Shown here piece after piece: positions 6,658 to 14,771 of a stretch of DNA of 15,615 bases. Below the pieces are notes generated by a model that saw only the letters and a list, made by a program, of their open reading frames with translations, was not told where the DNA came from and made no database searches. Numbering within the stretch: the stretch's first letter is position 1; each line of letters opens with the position of its first letter. The translations under genes and the position numbers were made by a program. Source of the stretch: Candidatus Omnitrophota bacterium (GTDB lineage Bacteria > Ratteibacteria > UBA8468 > B48-G9 > JAFGKM01); the NCBI GenBank assembly GCA_023818785.1, contig JAMWCO010000018.1, forward strand, positions 1 to 15,615. The letters run 5' to 3'.

Positions 6658-8184
6658 ATGATTGCAAAAGTTAATTCATTTACTATTTGGGGTATTGAAG
6701 GTTATCCAGTTGAAATTGAAGTTGATATATCAAAAGGATTGCCTTCTATTTCAATAGTTGGACTCCCTGACCAAGCAGTAAAAGAAAGTAAAGATAGATT
6801 AAAACCAGCGATTAAAAATTCTGGTTATGAATTTCCAAATGGGAAAATTGTTGTTAATCTTGCTCCTGCTGATCTGAAAAAAGAAGGACCATTTTTTGAT
6901 TTACCAATTGCTATTGGAATTTTAACTGCAAATGGAATTATATCTCAATCAAAAGTTGAGCAATTTTTCTTTGTTGGAGAACTTGCTTTAAATGGTGAAA
7001 TAAGAAAAGTAAATGGAATTTTACCAATGGCATTGAAATTAAAAGAGATTGGAAGAAAAAATTTTATTATACCAATTGAAAATTCTTATGAAGGGCAGAT
7101 TATAAAAGAAATAGATGTATATCCTGTTAGAAATTTAAATGAATGTGTTGAATTTTTAATTGGGAAAAGGAATATAAAAGTTGAAAAAATTGATATTGAT
7201 GAGATTTTTAAAAAAAATAGAAATAAATATGATGTTGATTTTTCTGAAGTAAAAGGACAAAAATATGTTAAAAGAGCAATTGAGGTTGCTGTTAGTGGAT
7301 ATCATAATATTTTAATGATTGGTTCTCCCGGTAGTGGGAAAACAATGATTTCAAGAAGAATACCAACAATTTTACCATCTTTAACTCTTGAAGAAGCACT
7401 TGAAATAACAAAAATTCATTCTGTTAATGGTTTATTAAAAAGTCCTATTTTTTTTGAAAGACCTTTTAGAAGTCCACATCATACTATATCAGATATTGCT
7501 TTAATTGGAGGAGGAGTTATTCCAAAACCAGGAGAAGTAAGTTTAGCACATAATGGAGTTTTATTCTTAGATGAACTTTCTGAATTTCATAAAGATGTTC
7601 TGGAATCATTAAGGCAACCTCTTGAAGATGGGAAAGTGAATATATCAAGGGCAAAAGGTAGATTAGAATTCCCTTCAAGATTTTTACTTGTTGCTGCAAC
7701 AAATCCATGTCCATGTGGCTGGTATGGAGATAATCAAAGAGAATGTCATTGCACTTTATCACAAATATTAAAATATAGAAAAAAATTGTCAGGTCCACTT
7801 CTTGATAGAATTGATATTCACATTGAAGTTACAAGTTTACCTGGAAATATTTTATTTGAAGAAAGGGAAGAAGAAAGTTCAGAAGAGATAAGAAAAAGAG
7901 TTGAAAGAGCAAGAGAAATACAGAGGGAAAGATTCAAAAATGATAGAATTTATTTTAATGCACATATGAATACTTCTCAAATAAAAAAATATTGTATTAT
8001 GAGCCAACAAGCAAAAGATTTATTAAAAAATGGAATTGAAAATTTAAAAATTTCTGCCCGTGCATATGATAAAATAAGAAAAGTGGCAAGAACAATAGCA
8101 GATTTAGATAATTCAGAAAAGATAGAAGCCCACCATATTTCAGAAGCAATTCAGTATAGATGTCTTGATAGAGAATCCCTTTAA
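6658..8184 (+). CDS. YifB/ComM family Mg-chelatase-like AAA+ ATPase
   Basis: A full-length 508-residue member of the family. The N-terminal ChlI-like, Lon-like domain is about residues 20-165, the AAA+ Mg_chelatase module about 190-395, and the C-terminal helical domain about 405-505. Motifs: Walker A GSPGSGKT (222-229), the RSPHHTISD and PKPGEVSLAHNG segments, Walker B GVLFLDE (300-306), sensor AATNPCPCG with Asn349, and four cysteines (351, 353, 363, 365) spaced like a metal site. GPLLDRIDIH carries a likely arginine finger (Arg384). In ComM of naturally transformable bacteria this protein is a helicase that promotes branch migration during integration of incoming DNA. YifB is also found in many non-competent species, so the role here is inferred. 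The start matches the family N terminus. It is convergent with the following gene, only 4 bases away. Confidence 0.93.
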   Translation: MIAKVNSFTIWGIEGYPVEIEVDISKGLPSISIVGLPDQAVKESKDRLKPAIKNSGYEFPNGKIVVNLAPADLKKEGPFFDLPIAIGILTANGIISQSKVEQFFFVGELALNGEIRKVNGILPMALKLKEIGRKNFIIPIENSYEGQIIKEIDVYPVRNLNECVEFLIGKRNIKVEKIDIDEIFKKNRNKYDVDFSEVKGQKYVKRAIEVAVSGYHNILMIGSPGSGKTMISRRIPTILPSLTLEEALEITKIHSVNGLLKSPIFFERPFRSPHHTISDIALIGGGVIPKPGEVSLAHNGVLFLDELSEFHKDVLESLRQPLEDGKVNISRAKGRLEFPSRFLLVAATNPCPCGWYGDNQRECHCTLSQILKYRKKLSGPLLDRIDIHIEVTSLPGNILFEEREEESSEEIRKRVERAREIQRERFKNDRIYFNAHMNTSQIKKYCIMSQQAKDLLKNGIENLKISARAYDKIRKVARTIADLDNSEKIEAHHISEAIQYRCLDRESL

Positions 8185-8188
8185 TTTT

Positions 8189-9463
8189 TTAATAGGCATT
8201 TTTAAAAGAAAAAAATGAACAGATTAAAATAGCAAAGTCAATAAATATATTCCAGTTTTGAATATAATAAATATCATATCTTATTCTTTCTTCAGGTTCA
8301 TAATTTCCACCACGAAGTCCATGTATTTGAGCCCATCCTGTTATACCTGGTTTTACAGAAAGGCGTATTTTAAATTGAGGCAATTCAATAAATGTTTTAT
8401 CTTCTTCTGAAATTGGTCTTGGTCCAATTAAAGACATATCTCCTTTTAAAACATTAAAAATTTGTGGTAATTCATCAATATTATATCTTCTTAAAAATTT
8501 CCCAATTTTTGTTAATCTTGGGTCATCTTTTAAAGTAAATGGAGATATACTTAAGTATGGATATTTCATAGTTCTAAATTTCCACATAAAAAATACTTTT
8601 CCATCTTTACCAATCCTCTTCTGTTTAAAAAATATAGGACCCTTAGAGTCAATTTTGATGAAAAAAGACACAAAAGGGAGTAAAATAGAGAAAATTAATA
8701 AAAAAACAAACCCAAAAATTAAATCAAATATTCTTTTTAATAGGTAATTTGGAAACTTATTTATTGGTGGAGAAATAACTGAAATTAAAGGTAATCCATC
8801 TATATCTTCAAATATACCTGTAAAAATTTTTTCAGAAATTTTAGGAAGACTATATATTTTCAGTTTATATTTTTCAGTCAATTCTTTTATATCAATTTTT
8901 TCTAAAATATCTTTTGTTACTATAAGAAAGTCAGGTTTAATCTGGCAAATTTTTTGTTCAATAGAATCAGATAACTTTTCAATATGTTTTAATTCATAAT
9001 CAAAATTCAAAATCACTCTTTTTTTCAAAATATCTATTTCTTTGCTTTCTCCAAAAATTAATATTTTCTTTTTTCCTTTATAAAAAAAATTTAAAAATAG
9101 GGAGTGAAAAACAGAAAGTAGAATAAGCGAAAATATACAACTAAATCCAATCGCTAATCTTGAATATAAAAAACCTCTATATAAAAAAGTCCCTGCCATT
9201 AAAAAGATAATTGCCCAGAAACTTCCCTCAATAACTTTTGATAATTCAATAACTTTATTCTGATATATTTTTTCTTTATATAGACCTATTGAATTAAATA
9301 TTAAAATCCATCCACATATTATAAAAATTGTTAATTTTAAGTATGGTTGAAATGGAGGAATTCCTTTATATTTAAAAAATGGAGTAAAAAATCTAAAATA
9401 ATATCCAGCAACAAAAGAAATAAAAATTACAATTCCATCTAAAAAAATTATTTTTTTGCCCAT
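8189..9463 (-). CDS. Polyprenyl-phosphate sugar-1-phosphate transferase (WbaP/WcaJ/EpsL type)
   Basis: Starts a surface glycan by transferring a sugar-1-phosphate from a nucleotide sugar to undecaprenyl phosphate at the inner face of the cytoplasmic membrane. It is 424 residues, slightly short for the large PGT form. There are about four hydrophobic segments within residues 5-125, a cytoplasmic Rossmann-like region about 130-230, then the catalytic bacterial sugar transferase domain. That domain begins with the membrane hairpin KRIFDLIFG (243-251 onward). It continues with GPIFFKQKRIGKDGK (275-289), WKFRTM (294-299), the RRYNIDELPQ catalytic region with Asp330 and Glu331, GDMSLIGPRP (341-350) and PGITGWAQI (372-380). 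The sugar (Glc, Gal or a derivative) cannot be decided. Its start overlaps the previous gene by 16 bases and no good Shine-Dalgarno sequence is visible, which suggests translational coupling. Confidence 0.93.
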   Translation of the reverse strand: MGKKIIFLDGIVIFISFVAGYYFRFFTPFFKYKGIPPFQPYLKLTIFIICGWILIFNSIGLYKEKIYQNKVIELSKVIEGSFWAIIFLMAGTFLYRGFLYSRLAIGFSCIFSLILLSVFHSLFLNFFYKGKKKILIFGESKEIDILKKRVILNFDYELKHIEKLSDSIEQKICQIKPDFLIVTKDILEKIDIKELTEKYKLKIYSLPKISEKIFTGIFEDIDGLPLISVISPPINKFPNYLLKRIFDLIFGFVFLLIFSILLPFVSFFIKIDSKGPIFFKQKRIGKDGKVFFMWKFRTMKYPYLSISPFTLKDDPRLTKIGKFLRRYNIDELPQIFNVLKGDMSLIGPRPISEEDKTFIELPQFKIRLSVKPGITGWAQIHGLRGGNYEPEERIRYDIYYIQNWNIFIDFAILICSFFSFKNAY

Positions 9464-10539
9464 TTTAATAAAATTCTCTCATAATCATCAATTACATTTT
9501 CCCATCTATATAACTTTTCTGCTCTTTTTTTTACCTTTTCTTCAAGTTCTTTAACTATTTCTTGATTTTTTATTAAAAATTCTATTTTTTCCTTTAAATC
9601 ATTGACATCTTTAAAATATATACCACAATCATCAAGAACTTCTCTATTAAAAGGAACATCAATTGCTAAAATACATCTTCTACTACCCATTGCTTTTAAA
9701 AGCGCTGGATTTGTTCCACCAACTTCATTCCCATGTATATAGGCATAACAGGTTGCCATAATCTCATCATAATCAGAAGAATAAATAGGACCAAGAAATT
9801 TAATCCTTTCATCTTTAATCTTCTTTAACTTTTCAAAATATTTACTTCTATAATATGTTTTACCTACAAAAACCATATTTTTCTCTGTTTTTACTAAAGA
9901 AAATGCTTTAATTATTAAATCTTGATTATTCTCTGGTTCAATTCTACTTCCATTAAAGAAATATTGATATTCTTTAAGTCCATATTTTTCTAAAACATCC
10001 TTATTCTTAGATATAAAAAAATCTGCACCATATGGAATATATGTGGTCTGTTTACCAAATTTAATTTTATAATAATTTTGAATTATCTTTGAATCTGTTA
10101 TTATCTCATCAGAAATAAAACAGGAAAAAAACTCACAGAATTTATAATATATTTTGCCAAACCAATTCCATTTTTTTCTTTTCCATTCAAGGCCATCAAC
10201 ATTTATTACAATTTTTTTTCTTAAAATTTTTGGTAGTATACATAAAGGACTATTTGCTGAATTGAATACAAAAATAATATCAGGATTTTTAAATAGAGAA
10301 AATATAATTGATAAAAAAGTGTGAGAGAATGTATCAGTAAATTTCCCTTTTAAACTTGGTAAATATATTAAATTTACACCTTTATATTCTTTCAATCTTT
10401 CAGGATATAAATATTTCCTACAAAATACATAAACTTTATATCCTTTTTTTACAAGTCCTATACTTAATTTCTCTGCACATGCTTCAAATCCACCATATCT
10501 TGCTGGTATCCCCCTTGTTCCAACTATTGCTATTTTCAT
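9448..10539 (-). CDS. GT4 glycosyltransferase, WchF/Cps2T-like (DUF1972 N terminus)
   Basis: A 363-residue cytoplasmic GT-B glycosyltransferase. The N-terminal IVGTRGIPARYGGFE (5-19) is the characteristic opening of DUF1972-type GT4 enzymes such as streptococcal WchF/Cps2T rhamnosyltransferases. NVDGLEWKRKKW (113-124) is also typical. The C-terminal nucleotide-sugar domain has GSRIEPENN (197-205) and EVGGTNPALLKAMG (272-285), in which the usual E-x7-E pattern is replaced by the glycine/asparagine-rich form found in this subgroup. In streptococci WchF adds rhamnose to the first glucose on the lipid carrier. Its position directly before a sugar-1-phosphate transferase fits the second sugar step, but the sugar is inferred only. 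It overlaps the ligase gene by 4 bases (ATGA) and the following gene by 16. There is no Shine-Dalgarno sequence. Confidence 0.88.
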   Translation of the reverse strand: MKIAIVGTRGIPARYGGFEACAEKLSIGLVKKGYKVYVFCRKYLYPERLKEYKGVNLIYLPSLKGKFTDTFSHTFLSIIFSLFKNPDIIFVFNSANSPLCILPKILRKKIVINVDGLEWKRKKWNWFGKIYYKFCEFFSCFISDEIITDSKIIQNYYKIKFGKQTTYIPYGADFFISKNKDVLEKYGLKEYQYFFNGSRIEPENNQDLIIKAFSLVKTEKNMVFVGKTYYRSKYFEKLKKIKDERIKFLGPIYSSDYDEIMATCYAYIHGNEVGGTNPALLKAMGSRRCILAIDVPFNREVLDDCGIYFKDVNDLKEKIEFLIKNQEIVKELEEKVKKRAEKLYRWENVIDDYERILLKWAKK

Positions 10540-12323
10540 TTTAAGTAATTTTTAACTGGTTGAAAATTTGGATTTAATTCTAAAACTTTTTTAAAATATT
10601 TTTTTGCTTTTTCTCTATCATTTTTCTCTAAATAAATTATTCCAAGATTAAAATATGCAAGATAAAAATTTGGTTCAATTTTAATACATTCTTCAAGATA
10701 ATAAATTGCTTTTTCTATTTTACCCATTTCTATATATAAAGAGCCAATATTATTATATGTCTCTGCTCTATGTTTATTCAATCTTAAAGATAAAAGAAAA
10801 TGTTTTTCTGCTTCTTTATAATTTTTCATCTTTAAAAAAGATATACCAATATTATTTTGTAATGTGTCAATATATGGGAAAAGTTTTTCTGCTTTTTTAA
10901 AATAAATCATTGCCATATCATATTTTCCTTCTTTTAAATAAAAATTTCCTATCATAAAATATGGTTTGTAATTGAATGGATTATATTTAATTGAAATAAA
11001 AGCCATCTTTTTTGAATATAAAGGATTTAATTTTTCTTTATCAAATGATTTTTTATAATAAAAGTTTCCTAAAATACCTCTATAAGATATTGCAAAGCCA
11101 GATAAGAAGAATAAAATTAGATAAAAAATAAAGAAGTTTTTATGAAATTTTTTTTTATAAAATTTATTTTCGGATGAAAGGATTTCTAAAAAGGAAAGGC
11201 AAAGAAAAAAAACAAGAAGAGTAGATGGTTTTTTAAGTGGGAATGATGCGAGTGAATTTATAAGAATACCAGATATTGAGCAAAAAATACTTATTGTTAA
11301 AATTCTCTCAAAATCTTTACTTTTTCTTATCAAACTTAAAAATATCTTTACAATATTAAATAAAAGAAATAAAAAAATAGAAAAACCAATTGCCCCTGTT
11401 TCAACTAATATCTCAAGAAAATCATTATGAACATCTTCAAGAACCTCTCCTATAAGGGAAATATCTTTTGGTCTATCTTTTGCATATAATAAAAAATTTA
11501 TTTTAAAATTTCCAGAACCAACTCCAAAAAATGGATTTTTTAAAAAAATATTGATTGTTTCCTTCCATATATAAATTCTTGATTTAATTGTCCCTTTTTC
11601 AAAACCATTATATGAAAGCAAACTTGAAGCAAGAAAAAAGAAGATGAAAATAGATACAATTTTTTTAATAGGTAATCTAATTTTAAGTAAATAAAAAAAT
11701 AAAACTGTTGAGAAAAAAAATCCAATATAACTTGCTCTTGTAAATGTAAAAATTAAATGAAGGAAAAATAAAAAAAATGAAAAAATAAAGAAGATTTTTT
11801 CTTTAAAGTTATTTGAAGTTAATATAAAAAAATAGGTAAAAGGGATAATCATAACAAGGTATTCAGCAGCAAAATTTCTTCTTCCAAGTGTACTTAAAGG
11901 ACTATTTTTTATTTCCCATTTAATAAAATCATAACCAAATAATTGAAAAAAACCATAAATTGGAATAAATAATGAGAAAAGAATTAAAAATTTTAATATT
12001 TTTTCAATATCTTTCTTTTCAAAAATTTCCGTAGAGAAAAAATAAAAGTTTAGAAAAAGAAAATAAATTAAAAATGATTTATATGTTTCAAATATATTTA
12101 TTGATTTAATTCCTGTTAAAATTATCCAAATTAAAAATAATGAAATAGGTAAAAGGAACTCTTTATTTTTAATTGATATATCCTTCTTTGATTTTAAAAA
12201 ATAAAAGATTAAAAAACAAGTTATAAAAAATATCCATACAAATTTAGGTAAGTCAAAACAACTAAACAATGAAGCAAAGAATATTAAAGGTGTAATTGAA
12301 ACAAAAATATAAATTATAGCCAT
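10536..12323 (-). CDS. O-antigen ligase/polymerase-like membrane protein with C-terminal TPR domain
   Basis: A 595-residue protein. Residues 1 to about 415 contain roughly ten to twelve hydrophobic segments. Wzy_C/WaaL-type landmarks are STLGRRNFAAEYL (144-156), FTRASYIGF (194-202, conserved Arg196), NPFFGVGSGNF (263-273) and VHNDFLEILVETG in the large external loop (298-310, His299). Residues about 453-588 are four TPR units of 34 residues each, starting near 453, 487, 521 and 555. The last segment before the TPRs is about 397-415. The family acts at the outer face of the membrane, polymerising lipid-linked glycans or transferring them to lipid A or protein. TPR-tailed members are sometimes protein O-oligosaccharyltransferases, so ligase, polymerase and protein-glycosylation roles all remain possible. 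It is the first gene of a three-gene overlapping unit. No Shine-Dalgarno sequence precedes the ATG. Confidence 0.9.
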   Translation of the reverse strand: MAIIYIFVSITPLIFFASLFSCFDLPKFVWIFFITCFLIFYFLKSKKDISIKNKEFLLPISLFLIWIILTGIKSINIFETYKSFLIYFLFLNFYFFSTEIFEKKDIEKILKFLILFSLFIPIYGFFQLFGYDFIKWEIKNSPLSTLGRRNFAAEYLVMIIPFTYFFILTSNNFKEKIFFIFSFFLFFLHLIFTFTRASYIGFFFSTVLFFYLLKIRLPIKKIVSIFIFFFLASSLLSYNGFEKGTIKSRIYIWKETINIFLKNPFFGVGSGNFKINFLLYAKDRPKDISLIGEVLEDVHNDFLEILVETGAIGFSIFLFLLFNIVKIFLSLIRKSKDFERILTISIFCSISGILINSLASFPLKKPSTLLVFFLCLSFLEILSSENKFYKKKFHKNFFIFYLILFFLSGFAISYRGILGNFYYKKSFDKEKLNPLYSKKMAFISIKYNPFNYKPYFMIGNFYLKEGKYDMAMIYFKKAEKLFPYIDTLQNNIGISFLKMKNYKEAEKHFLLSLRLNKHRAETYNNIGSLYIEMGKIEKAIYYLEECIKIEPNFYLAYFNLGIIYLEKNDREKAKKYFKKVLELNPNFQPVKNYLK

Positions 12324-12331
12324 CTTTTTAT

Positions 12332-12340
12332 ATTTTATCA
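12332..12340 (-). promoter_or_regulatory. Extended -10 element close to the ligase start
   Basis: TGATAAAAT on the minus strand, identical to the elements before the tRNA and yifB, ends 9 bases before the A of the ATG at 12323. If used, the transcript would have almost no leader. No convincing -35 lies 16-18 bases upstream, so the better promoter may be the one at 12370-12398. Confidence 0.35.
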
Positions 12341-12369
12341 GAATTTAAAATGCTTTACCATTTTATCCA

Positions 12370-12398
12370 ATTAGATTTTCAGATTATAGTTTTGTCAA
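12370..12398 (-). promoter_or_regulatory. Promoter candidate for the ligase-glycosyltransferase operon
   Basis: On the minus strand: a perfect -35 TTGACA (12393-12398), a 17-base spacer and -10 TCTAAT (12370-12375, 5 of 6). It would start transcription near 12363 and give a leader of about 40 bases. It lies in the 108-base gap between the ligase gene and the upstream glycosyltransferase gene, which otherwise holds nothing I recognise. Confidence 0.55.
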
Positions 12399-12431
12399 TC
12401 AATTCCAAAATCTTTATAGAGTTTAACACTA

Positions 12432-13562
12432 TTAAAGGAAAACTTTCTCATATATCTTAACTGTTTCTTCTGCAGTGCGTTTCCATGAAAACTTCTTGGA
12501 TTGTTTCAACCCTTCTGTTTTTAACTTTATCCTTAGAAGATTGTTTGTAAGTAGAATCTGTATTACTTTTGCTATTGCATCTGTATTATAAGGGTCAACA
12601 AAAAGGCAGGCATTATTTGTGATTTCCGGCAAAGAAGAGATATTAGAAGTTATAACAGGACATCCACATGCCATTGCTTCAAGAACAGGTAAACCAAATC
12701 CTTCATATAAAGAAGGATAAACAAATACTTCAGCAAAGTTATAAAGATATACAAGGTCTTGTTGAGGTACATAATCTGTAAGGATTATTCTTTCTGAAAG
12801 ATTGGAATCTCTTATCTCATTGAATATTTCATCATAGAGCCATAACTTTCTACCAACTATTACCAGTAGATATGGGAAATTTTTATTATTTTTCACAAGA
12901 TGGGTAAATGCCTTTATCAATCTTTGAAGGTTTTTTCTTGGCTGAATGTTAGAGACAGAAAGAATATAGGGTTTTGTTATTCCATATTTTTTAAGTACTC
13001 CAACTGCTCCATTTACATCTTTTATTGGTTTGAATTCTTCTGAAATTCCATTATATACAACCTCTATTTTTTTCTCTTCTATCCGATAAAATTTAAGTAT
13101 CTCCTTTTTTGAAAAATGAGAAACAGTAATAATCTTCTTTGCCTTTTTCATACTATAAAGAAGAGATATTTTTAATTTCCAGTAGATTCTTTTTGGGAAA
13201 AGTTTTGGTAATCTAAGGAATGATACATCATGTAAGGTAATAATCCCTGGGCAATAACTAATAATAGGGAGATGATACTGGGTATGGAGTAGATTTAATT
13301 TTTCAGTATAGGTTCTCACAGGCAGATCTCTTAAAAATCTTAAATATGGCTGGCTTGAAACGCTAACAATTGAAAAATGAGCATTATCAAGTAAAAAAGT
13401 TGGTATAGAAACATACTCTGAAAGAAAAACAACATAATTAAACTCTGGATGCTCAATAGAGGAAAGCCCTCTAATTAGTCCATAAACATATGTTTCGTTC
13501 CCTCCTTGTTTCAAACCAATTGCATGTGCATCTATTCCAATTCTTTTTTCTTTTTTATACAT
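12432..13562 (-). CDS. GT4 glycosyltransferase, probable mannosyltransferase type
   Basis: A 376-residue GT-B retaining glycosyltransferase. The N terminus has IGIDAHAIGLKQGGNETYV (8-26), the acceptor-side glycine loop typical of WbaZ/MtfB-like enzymes. THDVSF-type residues are at 109-115 (LHDVSF). VYNGISEEF (169-177) links the two domains. The donor domain has NIQPRKN (205-211, Arg209 and Lys210) and YEGFGLPVLEAMACGCPVI (286-304), with the E-x7-E pair at Glu287 and Glu295. It transfers a nucleotide-activated sugar, often GDP-mannose in this subgroup, to the lipid-linked glycan in the cytoplasm; the actual sugar is unknown. It has a 70-base gap upstream and a 108-base gap downstream, with no clear promoter or Shine-Dalgarno sequence. 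By eye it is somewhat less AT-rich than the ligase gene next to it. Confidence 0.9.
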   Translation of the reverse strand: MYKKEKRIGIDAHAIGLKQGGNETYVYGLIRGLSSIEHPEFNYVVFLSEYVSIPTFLLDNAHFSIVSVSSQPYLRFLRDLPVRTYTEKLNLLHTQYHLPIISYCPGIITLHDVSFLRLPKLFPKRIYWKLKISLLYSMKKAKKIITVSHFSKKEILKFYRIEEKKIEVVYNGISEEFKPIKDVNGAVGVLKKYGITKPYILSVSNIQPRKNLQRLIKAFTHLVKNNKNFPYLLVIVGRKLWLYDEIFNEIRDSNLSERIILTDYVPQQDLVYLYNFAEVFVYPSLYEGFGLPVLEAMACGCPVITSNISSLPEITNNACLFVDPYNTDAIAKVIQILLTNNLLRIKLKTEGLKQSKKFSWKRTAEETVKIYEKVFL

Positions 13563-13632
13563 CTACTTTAACAAATTTCTAAATACATTGTTATGGCTTG
13601 ACACCTGTTTAAAAGAGTTTTATTTGGCCCTA
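13563..13632. other. Intergenic gap between two glycosyltransferase genes
   Basis: Seventy bases in an otherwise densely packed cluster. I see no convincing minus-strand promoter, Shine-Dalgarno sequence or terminator hairpin. A TTGACA at 13598-13603 is on the plus strand, where no gene follows. The gap may mark a boundary between two transcription units or a former insertion point. Confidence 0.35.
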
Positions 13633-14766
13633 CTAAAAACCTATATTTCTTAATAATTTGTCCCATAATAAATTTTTTACCCTATAATATATTTTCTCTC
13701 TCTGAAAAAACATCCTGACAAAGAAGATTATTCCGTTTTTACTAAAAATAATTAGTGGATAATAACTGACTGCGTTTAAAAAAAACTTTATTGCATATTT
13801 TTTGTTACGAAAACTAAATATAATCGCTTCTTTTATATACACATATCCTTTGACTTTCCGTATATTTCTTTTTATAAGTAATATACCATTTACATCCTGT
13901 AAGAGGTCCTTTTTTATTATATTGAAACTTTCTTGAGGAGAAATATATGGTTTTTCTGAATGGCACAATATATATTCTTCTATATTTTTCAATAATGTTT
14001 TTGGAAGATTGAAATATTTACATTGTATCAATAATGTCTCCCATATAATTTTTGGATAAATTCCTGAACTTCGTGCATCAGTTCTTTTTCTGAAGTAAAC
14101 AAATTTTTCAGGGATGTATAAAAATTTTATATTGTTTTTTAATGCTCTAAGCCAGAATTCGTAGTCATTAGCATAAGCAAAAGATTCGTCAAAATCTCCT
14201 ATTTTATTTAAAACAGTTGCTTTTATAAAAACTTCTGGTTGAACAAGTGCATTATCATTTTTAAAGTCCTTTATAGACAAATTTTTCTTTCCTTTTTTCA
14301 AACCAATTATTCTTTTTTTCTCATCAATAAAAACAACATCTCCATATACTATTTCAACTTCTGAATTAGATTGAAATGCTTTAATTACATGTTGAAAAGT
14401 TCCTTCAACATATATATCATCTGAATTTAATATACCTATTATTTCACCTGTTACCATTTTAAGTCCTTTATTTAATGCGAAGGTAGGGCCATTATCTTTC
14501 TCTGATATATATTTATAATCTATACCAAAACACTGTATAGGTATTTTTTTTGTAGATAAAAGATAATAATATTTTTTAATTATATCAAGAGAGCCATCTG
14601 TTGAGCCGCCATCTATAATGATATATTCAAGATAAAAATCACCTTTTTGAAAGATAACACTTTTTATTGCATCTTCAATAAAATTTACATGGTTATATGA
14701 AATTGTGACCACAGATATTTTAGGTATTTTGTATTTCATGGCCAAAGAAGTTCCATTTATAACCAT
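13633..14766 (-). CDS. GT2 glycosyltransferase
   Basis: A 377-residue protein from the chosen start. It has a GT-A inverting glycosyltransferase domain at about residues 15-230 and a C-terminal extension of about 145 residues, with an aromatic/hydrophobic part near the end (about 320-352) that may contact the membrane. Motifs: ISVVTISYN (17-25), DGGSTDG (53-59, UDP-binding Asp), ISEKDNGPTFALNKG (87-101), the metal-binding NSDD (114-117) and NDYEFW (200-205, likely catalytic acidic residues). The longest frame begins with GTG at 14770-14772. I chose ATG at 14764-14766 because AAGGAG lies exactly 5 bases before it and overlaps the GTG. It follows the partial gene at the right edge by 9 bases, so they are probably co-transcribed. 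Donor and acceptor are unknown. Confidence 0.9.
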   Translation of the reverse strand: MVINGTSLAMKYKIPKISVVTISYNHVNFIEDAIKSVIFQKGDFYLEYIIIDGGSTDGSLDIIKKYYYLLSTKKIPIQCFGIDYKYISEKDNGPTFALNKGLKMVTGEIIGILNSDDIYVEGTFQHVIKAFQSNSEVEIVYGDVVFIDEKKRIIGLKKGKKNLSIKDFKNDNALVQPEVFIKATVLNKIGDFDESFAYANDYEFWLRALKNNIKFLYIPEKFVYFRKRTDARSSGIYPKIIWETLLIQCKYFNLPKTLLKNIEEYILCHSEKPYISPQESFNIIKKDLLQDVNGILLIKRNIRKVKGYVYIKEAIIFSFRNKKYAIKFFLNAVSYYPLIIFSKNGIIFFVRMFFQREKIYYRVKNLLWDKLLRNIGF

Positions 14767-14771
14767 TATCA

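Noticed and set aside
7517..7798. Minus-strand open frame of 93 codons inside yifB
   Set aside because: It lies opposite the conserved AAA+ core, and its composition simply mirrors that coding strand.
10706..10900. Plus-strand open frame opposite the TPR domain
   Set aside because: It is an antisense shadow created by the regular 34-residue repeat coding; no initiation signal is visible.
10920..11020. Possible tandem DNA repeat in the TPR-coding region
   Set aside because: The periodicity is at protein level (34 residues); the DNA copies have diverged and are not a recent tandem array.
13598..13603. TTGACA on the plus strand in the 13.6 kb gap as a promoter
   Set aside because: No suitable -10 at the right distance and no plus-strand gene downstream.
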